DNA of 22,328 nt. Source: a virus. The position numbers and the translations under genes are program-made. Each line of letters begins with the position of its first letter. Position 1 is the stretch's first letter. Below the pieces are notes generated by a model. It saw only the letters and a program-made list of their open reading frames with translations. It ran no database searches and was not told the DNA's origin. Below, one piece after another: positions 5,841 to 13,743 of the stretch. Where the stretch lies: IMG/VR virus record IMGVR_UViG_3300011189_000052, positions 1 through 22,328 of that record. One strand, given 5' to 3'.

Positions 5841-7787
5841 ATGAGCAGATGGCTATTTGATATCGAGACGGATAATCTTCTCTGGAAATGCACACGTTGC
5901 TGGATCGTCTATTTGAGGCATCTGGACACCGGCGAAAAGCATTATTATCTGGAGGGCGACGAAGGCTGGCGAGAACACCTGGGCGCGGCGACGTTGGTGG
6001 TTGGTCACAACATCATCGATTTCGACATTCGCGCTCTTCGAAAGTTATTCGGTTTCGAGCTGAGAAAAGATTGTCGCATTCACGACACACTGGTGATGAG
6101 TCGCGTGTTGGACTACCGGCGGTTCGGTGACATGGGACATTCGTTAGGCGTGTGGGGCACTTACTTCGGCTACCCTAAGCTGGAGTTTGAAGATTTCTCG
6201 CAATACACCCCTCAGATGCTGACTTACTGTGAACGCGACGTGGACTTGAACATGAAAGTCTATGAACATGTCATGTCAGAATTCACAGGGTTGGCCGAAT
6301 CCGATGAACGGGTTGTACATTATCTGAAAGCAGAGCACGCGATCTCCAAGTGGTGTGCGGAAGCAGAATGGCACGGATGGCCCTTTGACGTAGAATCAGG
6401 CACATGGCTATTCTCTGAGATGAGCAGTAAGCTATACGCGACGACGGCGATCCTGGAAAGCAAGCTGGGTCGCAAAACAGTCGCTGTGGACAAATGCAAA
6501 GGCGAGATCGACGTCAAAAAACCTAAGTGGAAAATGGACGGCGACTACAGCCATCACACCGCGAAATGGTTCGAGATCGGCCCCGAGGAAGGTCAGGAAG
6601 ATGCATCGCGTCCAATCGACGGCGAGTACTGCCGCGTGGATTTCCCTCTCCTGAAACTCAGCTCTGTGCACGACGTGAAGATCTTTTTGTTCCGCAACGG
6701 ATGGGTTCCCACGCAATATAACTTCAAGCAGAATCCCGTGACATTCGAGAAGGTGCGCACGTCACCTAAGATTACGGAGGACTCATTGGAGTTTCTGGGA
6801 GGCGACGGCAAGCTGTACATGGAGTATCTCACCATCAAGTCTCGTTACGGAATACTGAAGACTTGGCTCCAGAATGTCGGCGCAGACGATTGTCTCAGAG
6901 GAGAATGCATAACCATCGGCACCCCGAGCATGCGAGCGCGACACAAGATCATCGTGAATGTTCCCTCCGAAGACTCTCTCTACGGGCCTGAATTGAGACG
7001 TCTTTTCACTTGCAAGAAAGGCTGGAAGCTGATCGGCTGTGATTCCGCAGGCAACCAAGCAAGGGGTCTCGCTCACTACCTGAACAACGATGAATTCACG
7101 CAGACTCTTTTGCACGACGATATTCACGATTACAACGCGCAGAAGCTCAAAGAAGTTCTCGCAAGCATGGGCATTGATTGGGACAGGTACCTGTCTTCCG
7201 AAGGCAGAGTCGTGCCCGAGGCAGGTCACACGCTGGCGCAGGCCATCAAAGCTAAACAGAGGTCAACTGCTAAGCGAATCCTCTATGCATTCTTGTTTGG
7301 CGCATCCGGCGAGAAACTCTGGGGCTATATCTTCGGACACCCTAAGCAAAAGCAGGGAAACACTCTCAAGAAAGGCTTCACCGCCGCCGTCCCAGGCTTC
7401 AAAGATCTCCTGGACAAGCTCGCCAGAGTCTACCGCTCGACATCTAGCGGGCACAACAAAGCGGACGGTTACATCCCTTCCATCGGTGGCATTCGTATCT
7501 ATGTGGACTCCTTCCACAAACTGCTGGTGTACCTGCTGCAATCCTGCGAGAAAGCCACCTGTGCCGGTGCTTGCTTGTTATTGATGCAGTACCTCGAAGA
7601 AGAAGAAATCCCCTACGTCCCTTGCATATTCATGCACGATGAATTAGATTTCCAAGTACCGGAAGAGCATGCGGAGAGAGCCGCAGAGTTGGGACAGAAA
7701 GCGTTCCAAGAAGGGCCGAAACTGTTTGGTATCACGATCATGGACGGTGACGGCAAAATCGGAATGAATTGGATGGATGTTCACTGA
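5841..7787 (+). CDS. T7 gp5-like family-A DNA polymerase with 3'-5' exonuclease
   Basis: 648 residues (T7 gp5 has 704). The exonuclease motifs are FDIETD with Asp7 and Glu9, HNIIDFDIRAL with Asp62, and YCERD with Asp133, matching T7 D5, E7, D65 and D174. Polymerase motif A is LIGCDSAGNQARGL with Asp401 (T7 D475). Motif B has Arg474, Lys478 and Tyr482 at the same spacing as T7 R518, K522 and Y526. Motif C is HDE at 599-601. The C-terminus GKIGMNWMDVH matches T7. All catalytic residues are present, so it should be active. Residues about 205-275 (KKPKWKMDGDYSHH region), just before GWVPTQY, occupy the place of the T7 thioredoxin-binding insertion. No earlier start is possible without losing the exonuclease motif position. 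The stop overlaps the next gene (TGATG). Confidence 0.97.
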   Translation: MSRWLFDIETDNLLWKCTRCWIVYLRHLDTGEKHYYLEGDEGWREHLGAATLVVGHNIIDFDIRALRKLFGFELRKDCRIHDTLVMSRVLDYRRFGDMGHSLGVWGTYFGYPKLEFEDFSQYTPQMLTYCERDVDLNMKVYEHVMSEFTGLAESDERVVHYLKAEHAISKWCAEAEWHGWPFDVESGTWLFSEMSSKLYATTAILESKLGRKTVAVDKCKGEIDVKKPKWKMDGDYSHHTAKWFEIGPEEGQEDASRPIDGEYCRVDFPLLKLSSVHDVKIFLFRNGWVPTQYNFKQNPVTFEKVRTSPKITEDSLEFLGGDGKLYMEYLTIKSRYGILKTWLQNVGADDCLRGECITIGTPSMRARHKIIVNVPSEDSLYGPELRRLFTCKKGWKLIGCDSAGNQARGLAHYLNNDEFTQTLLHDDIHDYNAQKLKEVLASMGIDWDRYLSSEGRVVPEAGHTLAQAIKAKQRSTAKRILYAFLFGASGEKLWGYIFGHPKQKQGNTLKKGFTAAVPGFKDLLDKLARVYRSTSSGHNKADGYIPSIGGIRIYVDSFHKLLVYLLQSCEKATCAGACLLLMQYLEEEEIPYVPCIFMHDELDFQVPEEHAERAAELGQKAFQEGPKLFGITIMDGDGKIGMNWMDVH

Positions 7788-7920
7788 TGACTGATACACT
7801 AGATAGAGGCTGTTCCTGTCACTATTGCGTCGAAACTTACGAGTGCGATTCAAGAGTGGAGGCGGAAGAACAGCTGAAAAGTGCTTGTGCAGCGAGTGTC
7901 ACATGAGGGTCGCCGTATGA
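7787..7920 (+). pseudogene. Small zinc-ribbon gene split by a -1 shift
   Basis: The ATG at 7787 overlaps the polymerase stop. In its own frame the product begins MTDTLDRGCSCHYCVETYEC and stops at 7906 after 39 residues. The -1 frame carries FKSGGGRTAEKCLCSECHMRV and ends at TGA 7918-7920, which overlaps the next gene's ATG at 7917. Joined, the two give CxxC...CxxC, a zinc-ribbon plan that neither half has alone. One missing base restores it: an A in AAAA 7877-7880, or a G near 7850 (GAGTGC to GAGGTGC). No canonical slippery site is present, so a mutation or sequencing indel is more likely than programmed shifting. Confidence 0.6.
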
Positions 7921-8114
7921 TATACATAAACATAATTGAAGACTTGGATGGTACTTGTAGATTGACTTCCGATGATACCGAAGGAGAAATGGCTGAGATG
8001 GAAGGTTGCAGGGTGGTATTCAATGCAACTGAAAAAGATGTTTCAGACGAACTCTGCACAACAGTTTCCGAAGCGAGGGATTTGATACAGGAGGCTCACG
8101 ACTGTGGGAGATGA
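7917..8114 (+). CDS. 65-residue acidic protein, unknown
   Basis: The chosen ATG at 7917 overlaps the corrected end of the zinc-ribbon gene (ATGA), which supports both calls. The product starts MIYINIIEDLDGTCRL and continues with an acidic stretch, then VVFNATEKDVSDEL and an amphipathic helix SEARDLIQEAHDCGR. It reads like a small two-layer alpha/beta protein. It overlaps the exonuclease start by 11 bases, and its end contains the exonuclease ribosome site. I recognise no family. Confidence 0.65.
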   Translation: MIYINIIEDLDGTCRLTSDDTEGEMAEMEGCRVVFNATEKDVSDELCTTVSEARDLIQEAHDCGR

Positions 8115-8928
8115 GCTGATAATCCTGGACGGGGATGTGGTCGCTCACATCGCCTGTGAAAGAGCCTGGAAAGAGAAAGTCGAATACTTCAAAGTACACG
8201 GCATTGACATGGATCAGTTCAAGGGAGCGAAAGAGATACCCGGCTACGAGCCGCACAAGGACGAGAAGACTTTAGAGAAGTGTGTGCAGATGTTCCGCAG
8301 AGAAATGGATATCCTCTCCGAAGAGCTGTACAGCGACAATGTAATCATGGCAGTCAAGTCTGGGAAGAACTTCAGAGATGAGATCTACTCCGACTACAAA
8401 AGAGACAGGGGAAAGTGGAAAATCCCCAACCCATTCGTGGATATGATACGAAGCTACGCCGTCGAACAATCTTTCGCGACGTTCGCCGGGGATAAAGAAG
8501 CCGATGATCTCATAAGGATCTGGGCGGAAGAGGCGCGGAAGCATGACGTACCGTTTGTGGTCGCCTCTATTGACAAGGACCTGCGATGCATACCTGGCAG
8601 GCATTGGAACATCAAGAAGAAAATATTGGACACGGTCACAGAGCATGACGCCATGCAGCTTTACTATTCACAGCTGTTATCAGGTGACCCAACTGACTTT
8701 ATTCCGGGACTTCCAGGCATCGGTCCCAAGAAGGCAGTAAACGCCATCCTCCACTGCACCACGGAAGAAGAGTGTCAAGAGATCGTTTGCGCCATGTATT
8801 TCGAGGCTTATGGTCCCGAGTGGGAAACTTATCTGCTTTCGAACGGCAAGATGATACACATTCAGCGAGACTGGAATGATTACTTCACACTCAAAGAATG
8901 GGCTTTCGTGAGAGACCTGCGGGGATGA
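8104..8928 (+). CDS. T7 gp6-like 5'-3' exonuclease (FEN/PIN superfamily)
   Basis: 274 residues. It removes RNA primers and degrades DNA 5' ends, in T7 also host DNA. GTG start with AGGAGG eight bases ahead. LIILDGDVV (5-13) carries the first acidic residues. DYKRDRGKWKIPN (98-110) is the conserved basic segment. GDKEADDLI (129-137) and SIDKDLR (155-161) supply the metal-binding acidic clusters. GDPTDFIPGLPGIGPKKA (194-211) is the helix-3-turn-helix DNA-binding element with its acidic residues. All key acidic positions are present. It lies directly downstream of DNA polymerase, as gene 6 follows gene 5 in T7. Confidence 0.93.
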   Translation: MGDELIILDGDVVAHIACERAWKEKVEYFKVHGIDMDQFKGAKEIPGYEPHKDEKTLEKCVQMFRREMDILSEELYSDNVIMAVKSGKNFRDEIYSDYKRDRGKWKIPNPFVDMIRSYAVEQSFATFAGDKEADDLIRIWAEEARKHDVPFVVASIDKDLRCIPGRHWNIKKKILDTVTEHDAMQLYYSQLLSGDPTDFIPGLPGIGPKKAVNAILHCTTEEECQEIVCAMYFEAYGPEWETYLLSNGKMIHIQRDWNDYFTLKEWAFVRDLRG

Positions 8929-8952
8929 AACCTTCTCGAGAAAGGGCCGAAT

Positions 8953-9414
8953 ATGAACTTCCCGAAACCACCTGAGAGCTTTCAATCGAGCCTCCCTAAG
9001 CATAATAACGGGCATTGGTTGTTTCCTGAGCAAATGGGCAAAGGCTCCGGATTCATTTATGTGATTCGTGATAATGTACTTGAAAGATTTTACCTGGGTA
9101 AAAAGAGCTTCAAGACAGCTTCGGGCATCGACACCAATTGGCGGCGTTACACATCTTCCTCTAATCTCTTGAATGAGATGCTCGAAGAACGTCCCATCGA
9201 AGAGTTCGAATTCTTCTGTCTAGAACAGTACAAGAGCCGAGGAACTGTCAGCTATGCGGAGACGTGGTCACTGTGTCTGGTGGAAGCTCCAACCACGAAG
9301 ACGTGGTACAACACGCGGATTGAAAAAGTGACGTGGAATGTCAGGGAAATGATCACTCACCGTCACAAAACCCGGTTGTCCAGAATTCTCAGTATGGGGA
9401 ATCCCGATGATTAG
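8953..9414 (+). CDS. GIY-YIG-like endonuclease
   Basis: 153 residues, start preceded by AGAAAGGG. GFIYVIRDNVLERFYLGKKSF (33-53) matches the GIY...YIG core: FIY, then about ten residues to YLG. It is followed by WRRYTSSS (63-70, the W-YYGSS-like segment) and FEFFCLEQY, then YAETWSLCLVEA with Glu103 as the likely metal-binding acid, and WYN (118-120). I know this arrangement from uncharacterised phage GIY-YIG-like proteins. It might resolve branched DNA, nick host DNA or be a homing enzyme. It lies between exonuclease and primase-helicase, and no T7 gp3-type endonuclease I is in the window, so a replacement role is possible but unproven. Confidence 0.7.
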   Translation: MNFPKPPESFQSSLPKHNNGHWLFPEQMGKGSGFIYVIRDNVLERFYLGKKSFKTASGIDTNWRRYTSSSNLLNEMLEERPIEEFEFFCLEQYKSRGTVSYAETWSLCLVEAPTTKTWYNTRIEKVTWNVREMITHRHKTRLSRILSMGNPDD

Positions 9415-9586
9415 TTTCATAGCGAAATCAATAGTAGTCGTAGGCGTGTGTCTGCTCATCCTGGGGAACGGTCTCCTGCTTCTTGAAATACTCCATTTAG
9501 TGGAAGACACGGGGTTGGCCAGTCTCAAGATCGCACTGGCGGGTATCACGACCACGGTGATGGCACAATCAATCAAGGTCAAGTAG
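9407..9586 (+). CDS. 59-residue two-helix membrane protein
   Basis: The ATG at 9407 overlaps the end of the nuclease gene by eight bases. Residues 4-27 (IAKSIVVVGVCLLILGNGLL) and about 39-54 (SLKIALAGITTTVMAQ) are hydrophobic and predict two membrane helices, with a basic tail SIKVK. It ends three bases before the primase-helicase start. Its small size and helical hairpin resemble small phage membrane proteins, including some holins, but the position in the replication block does not support a lysis role. Function unknown. Confidence 0.65.
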   Translation: MISFIAKSIVVVGVCLLILGNGLLLLEILHLVEDTGLASLKIALAGITTTVMAQSIKVK

Positions 9587-9589
9587 TAC

Positions 9590-11311
9590 ATGGGAACCAT
9601 AGTTGAAAAGAATCAACCTTGCCTCTCCTGTTCATCTTCAGACGCGATGCAGATATACGCAGACGGCGGAGCCAAATGCTTCTCTTGTGAAAAAGCTTTC
9701 TCGGCAACGGAAATAGAGAACGGCTCAGAAAAGAAAATACCAAACGTCCGCAACTTTGGTTTCAAGAAACAAAGATCGGCGGAAGAGATCTCTTCATTCA
9801 AAATCCGAGGTTTCGAAGCAAGGGCCATCACCAAAGCCGTCACGACTTTCTACGGGGTTAGGATCTCCTATAATTCCGACGGGAACATCGATCATCATTA
9901 TTATCCGTATGAGTCGATGGCCAAGTATAAAGTGCGGAAGTTGCCGAAGGAATTCAGTTGGGTTCCCAGCGGCTCTAAGATGCTGTTTGGACAGGAGCAT
10001 TTCAACGGCGGCGGTAAACGTCTGATTATTTGTGAAGGAGAGTGCGACACATTGGCCGTGGCTGAAGCATCGTATGCCCGGTACAATAAATTCTACCCCA
10101 TCGTGGGTTTGTCTTCGTCGGCGATGGCGGAGCATCTAGTTGAACAGAGGAGTTGGGTCAGGTCATTTAAAGAAGTCGTGTTGTGTTTCGACGAAGACGA
10201 CGCCGGGTACAAGGCGCAAAAGATCGCAGCTAAGATAATCGGCTACGACAAGGTCAGGATGACCAAGCTCCCGAAGAACGACGCCAATGACGTATTGGTG
10301 GAGCTGGGCGGCAAAGCAGTGATGGAGTGTATCTTCGATGCACAGCAGTACACCCCGGCAGGTATCATAAAGAAGAAGCAAATATGGGAAGCACTGGAGG
10401 CTGCGGAGAACACTCCGAGCGTGCCATATCCCCCATGTTTGGCCGGAGTGAACTCAAAACTGAAAGGCATTCGAGGCGGTGAAATAACTCTCTTGATATC
10501 TGGGACGGGTAGCGGCAAGTCCACGATTCTCAGAGAAGTCGGCTTACATATCTTGGAGACCACACCCGACAAAATCGGGGTGATCAGTCTTGAGGAGTCG
10601 CCCGCCGAGACTGCTCGTAAGTTCTCAGGGATGGCGTTACATCGAAATCCTGCCATGGAAGACATCTCTTTAGCGGAGCTCAGGCCGGGTTTCGACAAAG
10701 TGTTCGGAGATGACCGCGTCGAGCTGTTGGACCATCAAGGTTCCATGAATGACGGCGGCATCCTGGACAAACTGGAGTACATGTGCCTAGTTGGTTGTAA
10801 GTATCTCTTCGTGGATCACATAACGATCCTGGTGTCGGAGGGTGTGGACAACCTGCAGGGAAATGAGGCACAAGACAAGGTCATGAACGACCTCCTCAGA
10901 CTGGTCAAGCGGTACCCTGATGTGTGGATCGGTCTCGTATCTCACCTGCGTAAAACTCCCACCGACAAGAAATCATTCGAGGAAGGACGCCTCCCGTCTC
11001 TCGATGATATCCGAGGTTCAGGCTCGATCAAGCAAATCACGTTCGATATCATTGCGTTCGCCAGAAACATGTCTGCCACCAGTGACGCCGAAAGAAACCT
11101 GATTAAGATGGCTGTCCTGAAAGCTCGTTTCTCTGGTCTCACCGGCTTAGTTGCAGGAGCTCGTTTTGATGCTAATACCGGCAGGTTATCAGCAGTTGAT
11201 GAAATTGTGGAAGAAGCTCCGCGAGTTACGAAAGAAGATAATGAAGTTGACTTCAAGAAACTCGGAGGAGAAACAGTACCCTGGGAAGGAAGCCCTGCGG
11301 AAATATTGTGA
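9590..11311 (+). CDS. T7 gp4-like bifunctional primase-helicase
   Basis: 573 residues (T7 gp4 has 566). It lays down primers and unwinds the fork as a ring. The zinc-binding domain has Cys11, Cys14, Cys30 and Cys33. The TOPRIM primase core has ICEGECD (147-153) with Glu149 and Asp153, and CFDEDDAG (199-206). The helicase has Walker A GTGSGKST (305-312, Lys310), the catalytic Glu335 in SLEES, Walker B YLFVDH with Asp409, GLVSHLRK (448-455), DIRGSGSIKQ (473-482), and an arginine finger Arg513 in RFSGLTG, matching T7 RFTGDTG. The C-terminus is acidic (about 541-555) but lacks the typical terminal phenylalanine. No clear ribosome site precedes the ATG, so translation may be coupled to the membrane protein ending three bases before. 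The last 71 bases overlap the next gene. Confidence 0.97.
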   Translation: MGTIVEKNQPCLSCSSSDAMQIYADGGAKCFSCEKAFSATEIENGSEKKIPNVRNFGFKKQRSAEEISSFKIRGFEARAITKAVTTFYGVRISYNSDGNIDHHYYPYESMAKYKVRKLPKEFSWVPSGSKMLFGQEHFNGGGKRLIICEGECDTLAVAEASYARYNKFYPIVGLSSSAMAEHLVEQRSWVRSFKEVVLCFDEDDAGYKAQKIAAKIIGYDKVRMTKLPKNDANDVLVELGGKAVMECIFDAQQYTPAGIIKKKQIWEALEAAENTPSVPYPPCLAGVNSKLKGIRGGEITLLISGTGSGKSTILREVGLHILETTPDKIGVISLEESPAETARKFSGMALHRNPAMEDISLAELRPGFDKVFGDDRVELLDHQGSMNDGGILDKLEYMCLVGCKYLFVDHITILVSEGVDNLQGNEAQDKVMNDLLRLVKRYPDVWIGLVSHLRKTPTDKKSFEEGRLPSLDDIRGSGSIKQITFDIIAFARNMSATSDAERNLIKMAVLKARFSGLTGLVAGARFDANTGRLSAVDEIVEEAPRVTKEDNEVDFKKLGGETVPWEGSPAEIL

Positions 11312-11459
11312 GGGGTGCAACGGTGATACGTTCACCAGGATATCATCTCAGAACCTCAAGAAGTGCGTAGACTGCGGGCTGGAAGCACCGTGGAATCTAG
11401 ACAAGGGACAACCATCCCTTCTTATCAAAAATCTAAAAGGCGGTAAAAATGTTATTTGA
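11241..11459 (+). CDS. Small zinc-ribbon protein overlapping primase-helicase and ligase
   Basis: A second frame is open across the primase-helicase end and continues 148 bases past it. Cys23, Cys26, Cys42 and Cys45 (numbered from 11241) form CEGC...CVDC, followed by APWNLDKGQPSLL. I recognise the zinc ribbon plus W-L-(x)-GQ-(x)-LL tail from small proteins of other phages. The start is unclear. The only nearby ATG is 11241 with a weak site (GAAAGAAG). A non-standard CTG at 11295 has AAGGAAG right before it and would give a 54-residue protein, closer to the usual size. It overlaps the ligase start by 11 bases. Zinc binding is likely; the partner is unknown. Confidence 0.7.
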   Translation: MKLTSRNSEEKQYPGKEALRKYCEGCNGDTFTRISSQNLKKCVDCGLEAPWNLDKGQPSLLIKNLKGGKNVI

Positions 11460-12819
11460 TTCTTCAGACGACTTGTTTGATGTGCTCAGCTATATGGAAG
11501 AAATGTCCTCCACTAAAGAGAAGACTCAAATCCTCGCGGATTGTTTCGAGGATGAATCCTTCCGTAATGTTATTGCACATGCCGTCGATCCTCTGAGAAC
11601 TTACGGAGTCCTCAAAACTCCCGGAATCACTTATGGCCGTACGGGCCACTTCACCGTGGATACCTGGAAAATTTTGAAAGATCTGCAAGAGCGGCGACTT
11701 ACGGGTCATGACGCCCGCGATACTTTGATCGAAGAGTTCCGGCGACTCACTCCCAATTCACAGGAGCTGCTGCGGCGCATCATCACGAAAAATCTCAAGA
11801 TAGGCGTGGGTGCGATAACGGTCAATAAGGCGGCAAAACTGGCGGGACTTCCGGAGCCGCTAGTAACCACTCTGGCGTACATGCGATGCTCATTGCCGAA
11901 GCACGTGAAGACTTTTGATGACTGGCCCTGGGCAGAAGGTGTCGCCAGTGAAGTCAAGATGGATGGAATGTTCGCCAGCCTGTCGCTCCCCGAAGGTGAA
12001 CCGAATCGACTGCTCACGCGGAAAGGCCAAGAGTTTGGAATGGAAGGGAGGGCATGGGCGGCGCTTCGTCGTGATCTCTTCACGCTACCGAGAGGGTACC
12101 GATTTGAGGGTGAATTGACGGTGGTCAAATATGGCAGAGCCTTACCACGTAAGATTGGTAATGGCCTCCTCAACAGTCTCCTCAGTGGACATGATGCGCT
12201 TCCCGACGACTGTCACATTGAGTATATCGTGTGGGATTGTGTGCCGCTGGTGGATGTGGCCAAGAGAGTGTATAACGTATCGCGTAAAGAGCGAAGAAGA
12301 ATGGTGAACAAATTCATCGCCACAGTGCCCGAGACGACCATCTTCCCGGTGGAAACACGCATCGTGCACAGTTTGGATGAAGCCAAGGCGCATGCCGCAG
12401 AAATACAAGCCGAAGGGGGAGAGGGGACAGTCTTCAAACACCCTGAGGGTATCTGGAAAGACGGCACCTCAGAGTATCAGATCAAGCTGAAATGTGAGCA
12501 CACGGCAGATTTGAGAATGTTGGAATTGGTACCCGGCACGGAAGGCAAGAAGAATGAGCACCTGTTTGGGTCCATCCGATGCGGCACTGATGACGAGCTT
12601 GTGTTCGTAGACGTTTCAGGATTCAGTGATGAACTTCGGAAAGATATCTTCCATAACTGGAGCACGGTCTACGAAGGCCGGCTCATGGCGGTTCTCTTTA
12701 ATGAGGTGATCAATGCCCGCAGCCGTGAGACGTTCTCGCTATACCTCCCGCGCTTCGATGAATTCAGGTTCGACAAAGACGAGACCGACACATATGCCTC
12801 GATCTCCGCAATGCTATAA
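11449..12819 (+). CDS. ATP-dependent DNA ligase
   Basis: 456 residues. It seals nicks in phage DNA using ATP. The adenylation domain has motif I EVKMDG with Lys170 as the adenylated lysine, motif III FEGEL (219-223), motif IV EGTVFKHP (325-332) and motif V YQIKLK (343-348). A C-terminal OB-fold-like region follows (about 350-456). Unlike T7 ligase (359 residues), it carries about 150 extra N-terminal residues, mostly helical, including a KIGVGAITVNKA segment (117-128) like the N-terminal helical domains of some larger phage ligases (T4 type). AAAAGGCGG lies upstream of the ATG. All five motifs seen are intact. Confidence 0.95.
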   Translation: MLFDSSDDLFDVLSYMEEMSSTKEKTQILADCFEDESFRNVIAHAVDPLRTYGVLKTPGITYGRTGHFTVDTWKILKDLQERRLTGHDARDTLIEEFRRLTPNSQELLRRIITKNLKIGVGAITVNKAAKLAGLPEPLVTTLAYMRCSLPKHVKTFDDWPWAEGVASEVKMDGMFASLSLPEGEPNRLLTRKGQEFGMEGRAWAALRRDLFTLPRGYRFEGELTVVKYGRALPRKIGNGLLNSLLSGHDALPDDCHIEYIVWDCVPLVDVAKRVYNVSRKERRRMVNKFIATVPETTIFPVETRIVHSLDEAKAHAAEIQAEGGEGTVFKHPEGIWKDGTSEYQIKLKCEHTADLRMLELVPGTEGKKNEHLFGSIRCGTDDELVFVDVSGFSDELRKDIFHNWSTVYEGRLMAVLFNEVINARSRETFSLYLPRFDEFRFDKDETDTYASISAML

Positions 12820-12973
12820 GACTTTCTCAGGACACACTTGGTATGTCGATCGAGGTGCTATTTGCTTCGAACAGCTGATGATGGACTTGGAGCTGGATGC
12901 AACGGACCTTAGAAAGATGCAAGAGAAGCTGGAAACAACTGAACCCGCCCCACCGCTGCCTACGGAGTACTGA
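12794..12973 (+). CDS. 59-residue protein overlapping the ligase end, unknown
   Basis: The ATG at 12794 is inside the ligase gene (26-base overlap); its ribosome site is poor (GAGACC), so coupling to ligase translation is probable. The product has an aromatic N-terminal part (GHTWYVDRGAICFEQL) followed by an acidic helix (MMDLELDATDLRKMQEKLE) and a proline-rich tail (PAPPLP). The stop overlaps the next start (TGATG). I recognise no family. Confidence 0.55.
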   Translation: MPRSPQCYKTFSGHTWYVDRGAICFEQLMMDLELDATDLRKMQEKLETTEPAPPLPTEY

Positions 12974-13291
12974 TGAAAACCAAGACTAACACTCAATTCG
13001 TTCACGACCTCATGGAGTTCTCGAACGCCGGAGGCTTGTCGCAGGCGGCCATACTTGAAGCCATTCGGTTCTACACAGAAATGGTCACGCACAATCCTCG
13101 CCCCCACCACGGCTAACGAGCAATTCATTTCAGATCAACTGTGGTGGGATGTCAGCGCAGATATTTACCGCAAGGTCATGGAGCGTATGCATCCCGAGAA
13201 GATTGAAGCAGACTTGCGTGAACGCACCGGGATTGAAAGTGTAGGCAAGCTATTTCGGGTAGAAGCCTGGAAAGCGCACTCCAAGAAGTAA
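12973..13291 (+). pseudogene. Conserved small phage gene split by a +1 shift at CCCCC
   Basis: From the ATG at 12973 the frame runs 47 residues (FVHDLMEFSNAGGLSQA, ILEAIRFYTEMV) and stops at 13116. The FV..LMEFS..G...QA start is one I recognise from many phage proteins of 70-110 residues, whose second half normally has FI.(G)..W..V...I. That half is present in the +1 frame (EQFISDQLWWDVSADIY) and runs to TAA 13289-13291. Removing one C from CCCCC (13101-13105) joins them into a 105-residue protein. A decayed gene or a homopolymer error is the likely cause; +1 slippage on a proline codon is possible but lacks other support. Confidence 0.65.
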
Positions 13292-13298
13292 TGACGAC

Positions 13299-13321
13299 GC
13301 CCCTCTCCGGAGGGGCTTTTT
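13299..13321 (+). terminator. Rho-independent terminator after the replication block
   Basis: A perfect seven-base-pair stem GCCCCTC/GAGGGGC with a TCCG loop, followed by five T. It lies seven bases after the stop at 13291 and closes the core replication transcription unit. Confidence 0.9.
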
Positions 13322-13338
13322 GAAGAGAGGTTGTCGAA

Positions 13339-13743
13339 ATGATGAAAATAACAATGACCGACGGTGACACTTATTACGTGGTAGACCCGGTCTCGGAGGC
13401 AGATCACATGGGTTTCGTGTTGCACAACGCGTTCGCGGTGATAACCAGAGACGGCCAAGTGAAGAAGCAGCCCACGCACCCGTTACCGATGCTCAGAAAG
13501 CTGTTGGTGGAAGAAACTTCGAGCTCCAACATGGCCATTCACTGTGAACTACTGAGAGGGGGCATTCATTATTTCGTGCCCGTGGCGGCAGTGGGCGAGC
13601 TCGCCGAAACGCCAACAGAATCTAACTATCAAAAATTAGCCAGCGCAACGGTCGGAAGAACAAGTATTATACATAAGCTCAGGTTCGACATGGCTGCGAT
13701 GCTCGAAGCCTACCTTGAGGAGATTGTTAAATACGATGCTTGA
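13339..13743 (+). CDS. 134-residue protein of unknown function
   Basis: The first gene after a strong terminator, with GAGAGG upstream of ATGATG. The N-terminus looks beta-rich (MKITMTDGDTYYVVDPV, HNAFAVITRDGQV), the middle is LPMLRKLLVEE and GGIHYFVPVAAVGEL, and the C-terminus is helical (MAAMLEAYLEEIVKYDA). There is no membrane segment. It overlaps the HD nucleotidase start by eight bases. I recognise no family. Confidence 0.7.
   Translation: MMKITMTDGDTYYVVDPVSEADHMGFVLHNAFAVITRDGQVKKQPTHPLPMLRKLLVEETSSSNMAIHCELLRGGIHYFVPVAAVGELAETPTESNYQKLASATVGRTSIIHKLRFDMAAMLEAYLEEIVKYDA

Noticed and set aside
7090-7584. 164-codon plus-strand frame inside DNA polymerase
   Set aside because: It covers polymerase motif B in another frame; Ser/Arg/Pro-rich composition typical of a shadow frame.
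8925-8975. 16-codon ORF overlapping the exonuclease stop (ATGA)
   Set aside because: Too short to judge; ends inside the GIY-YIG gene and shows no motif. It could help coupling, but nothing supports it further.
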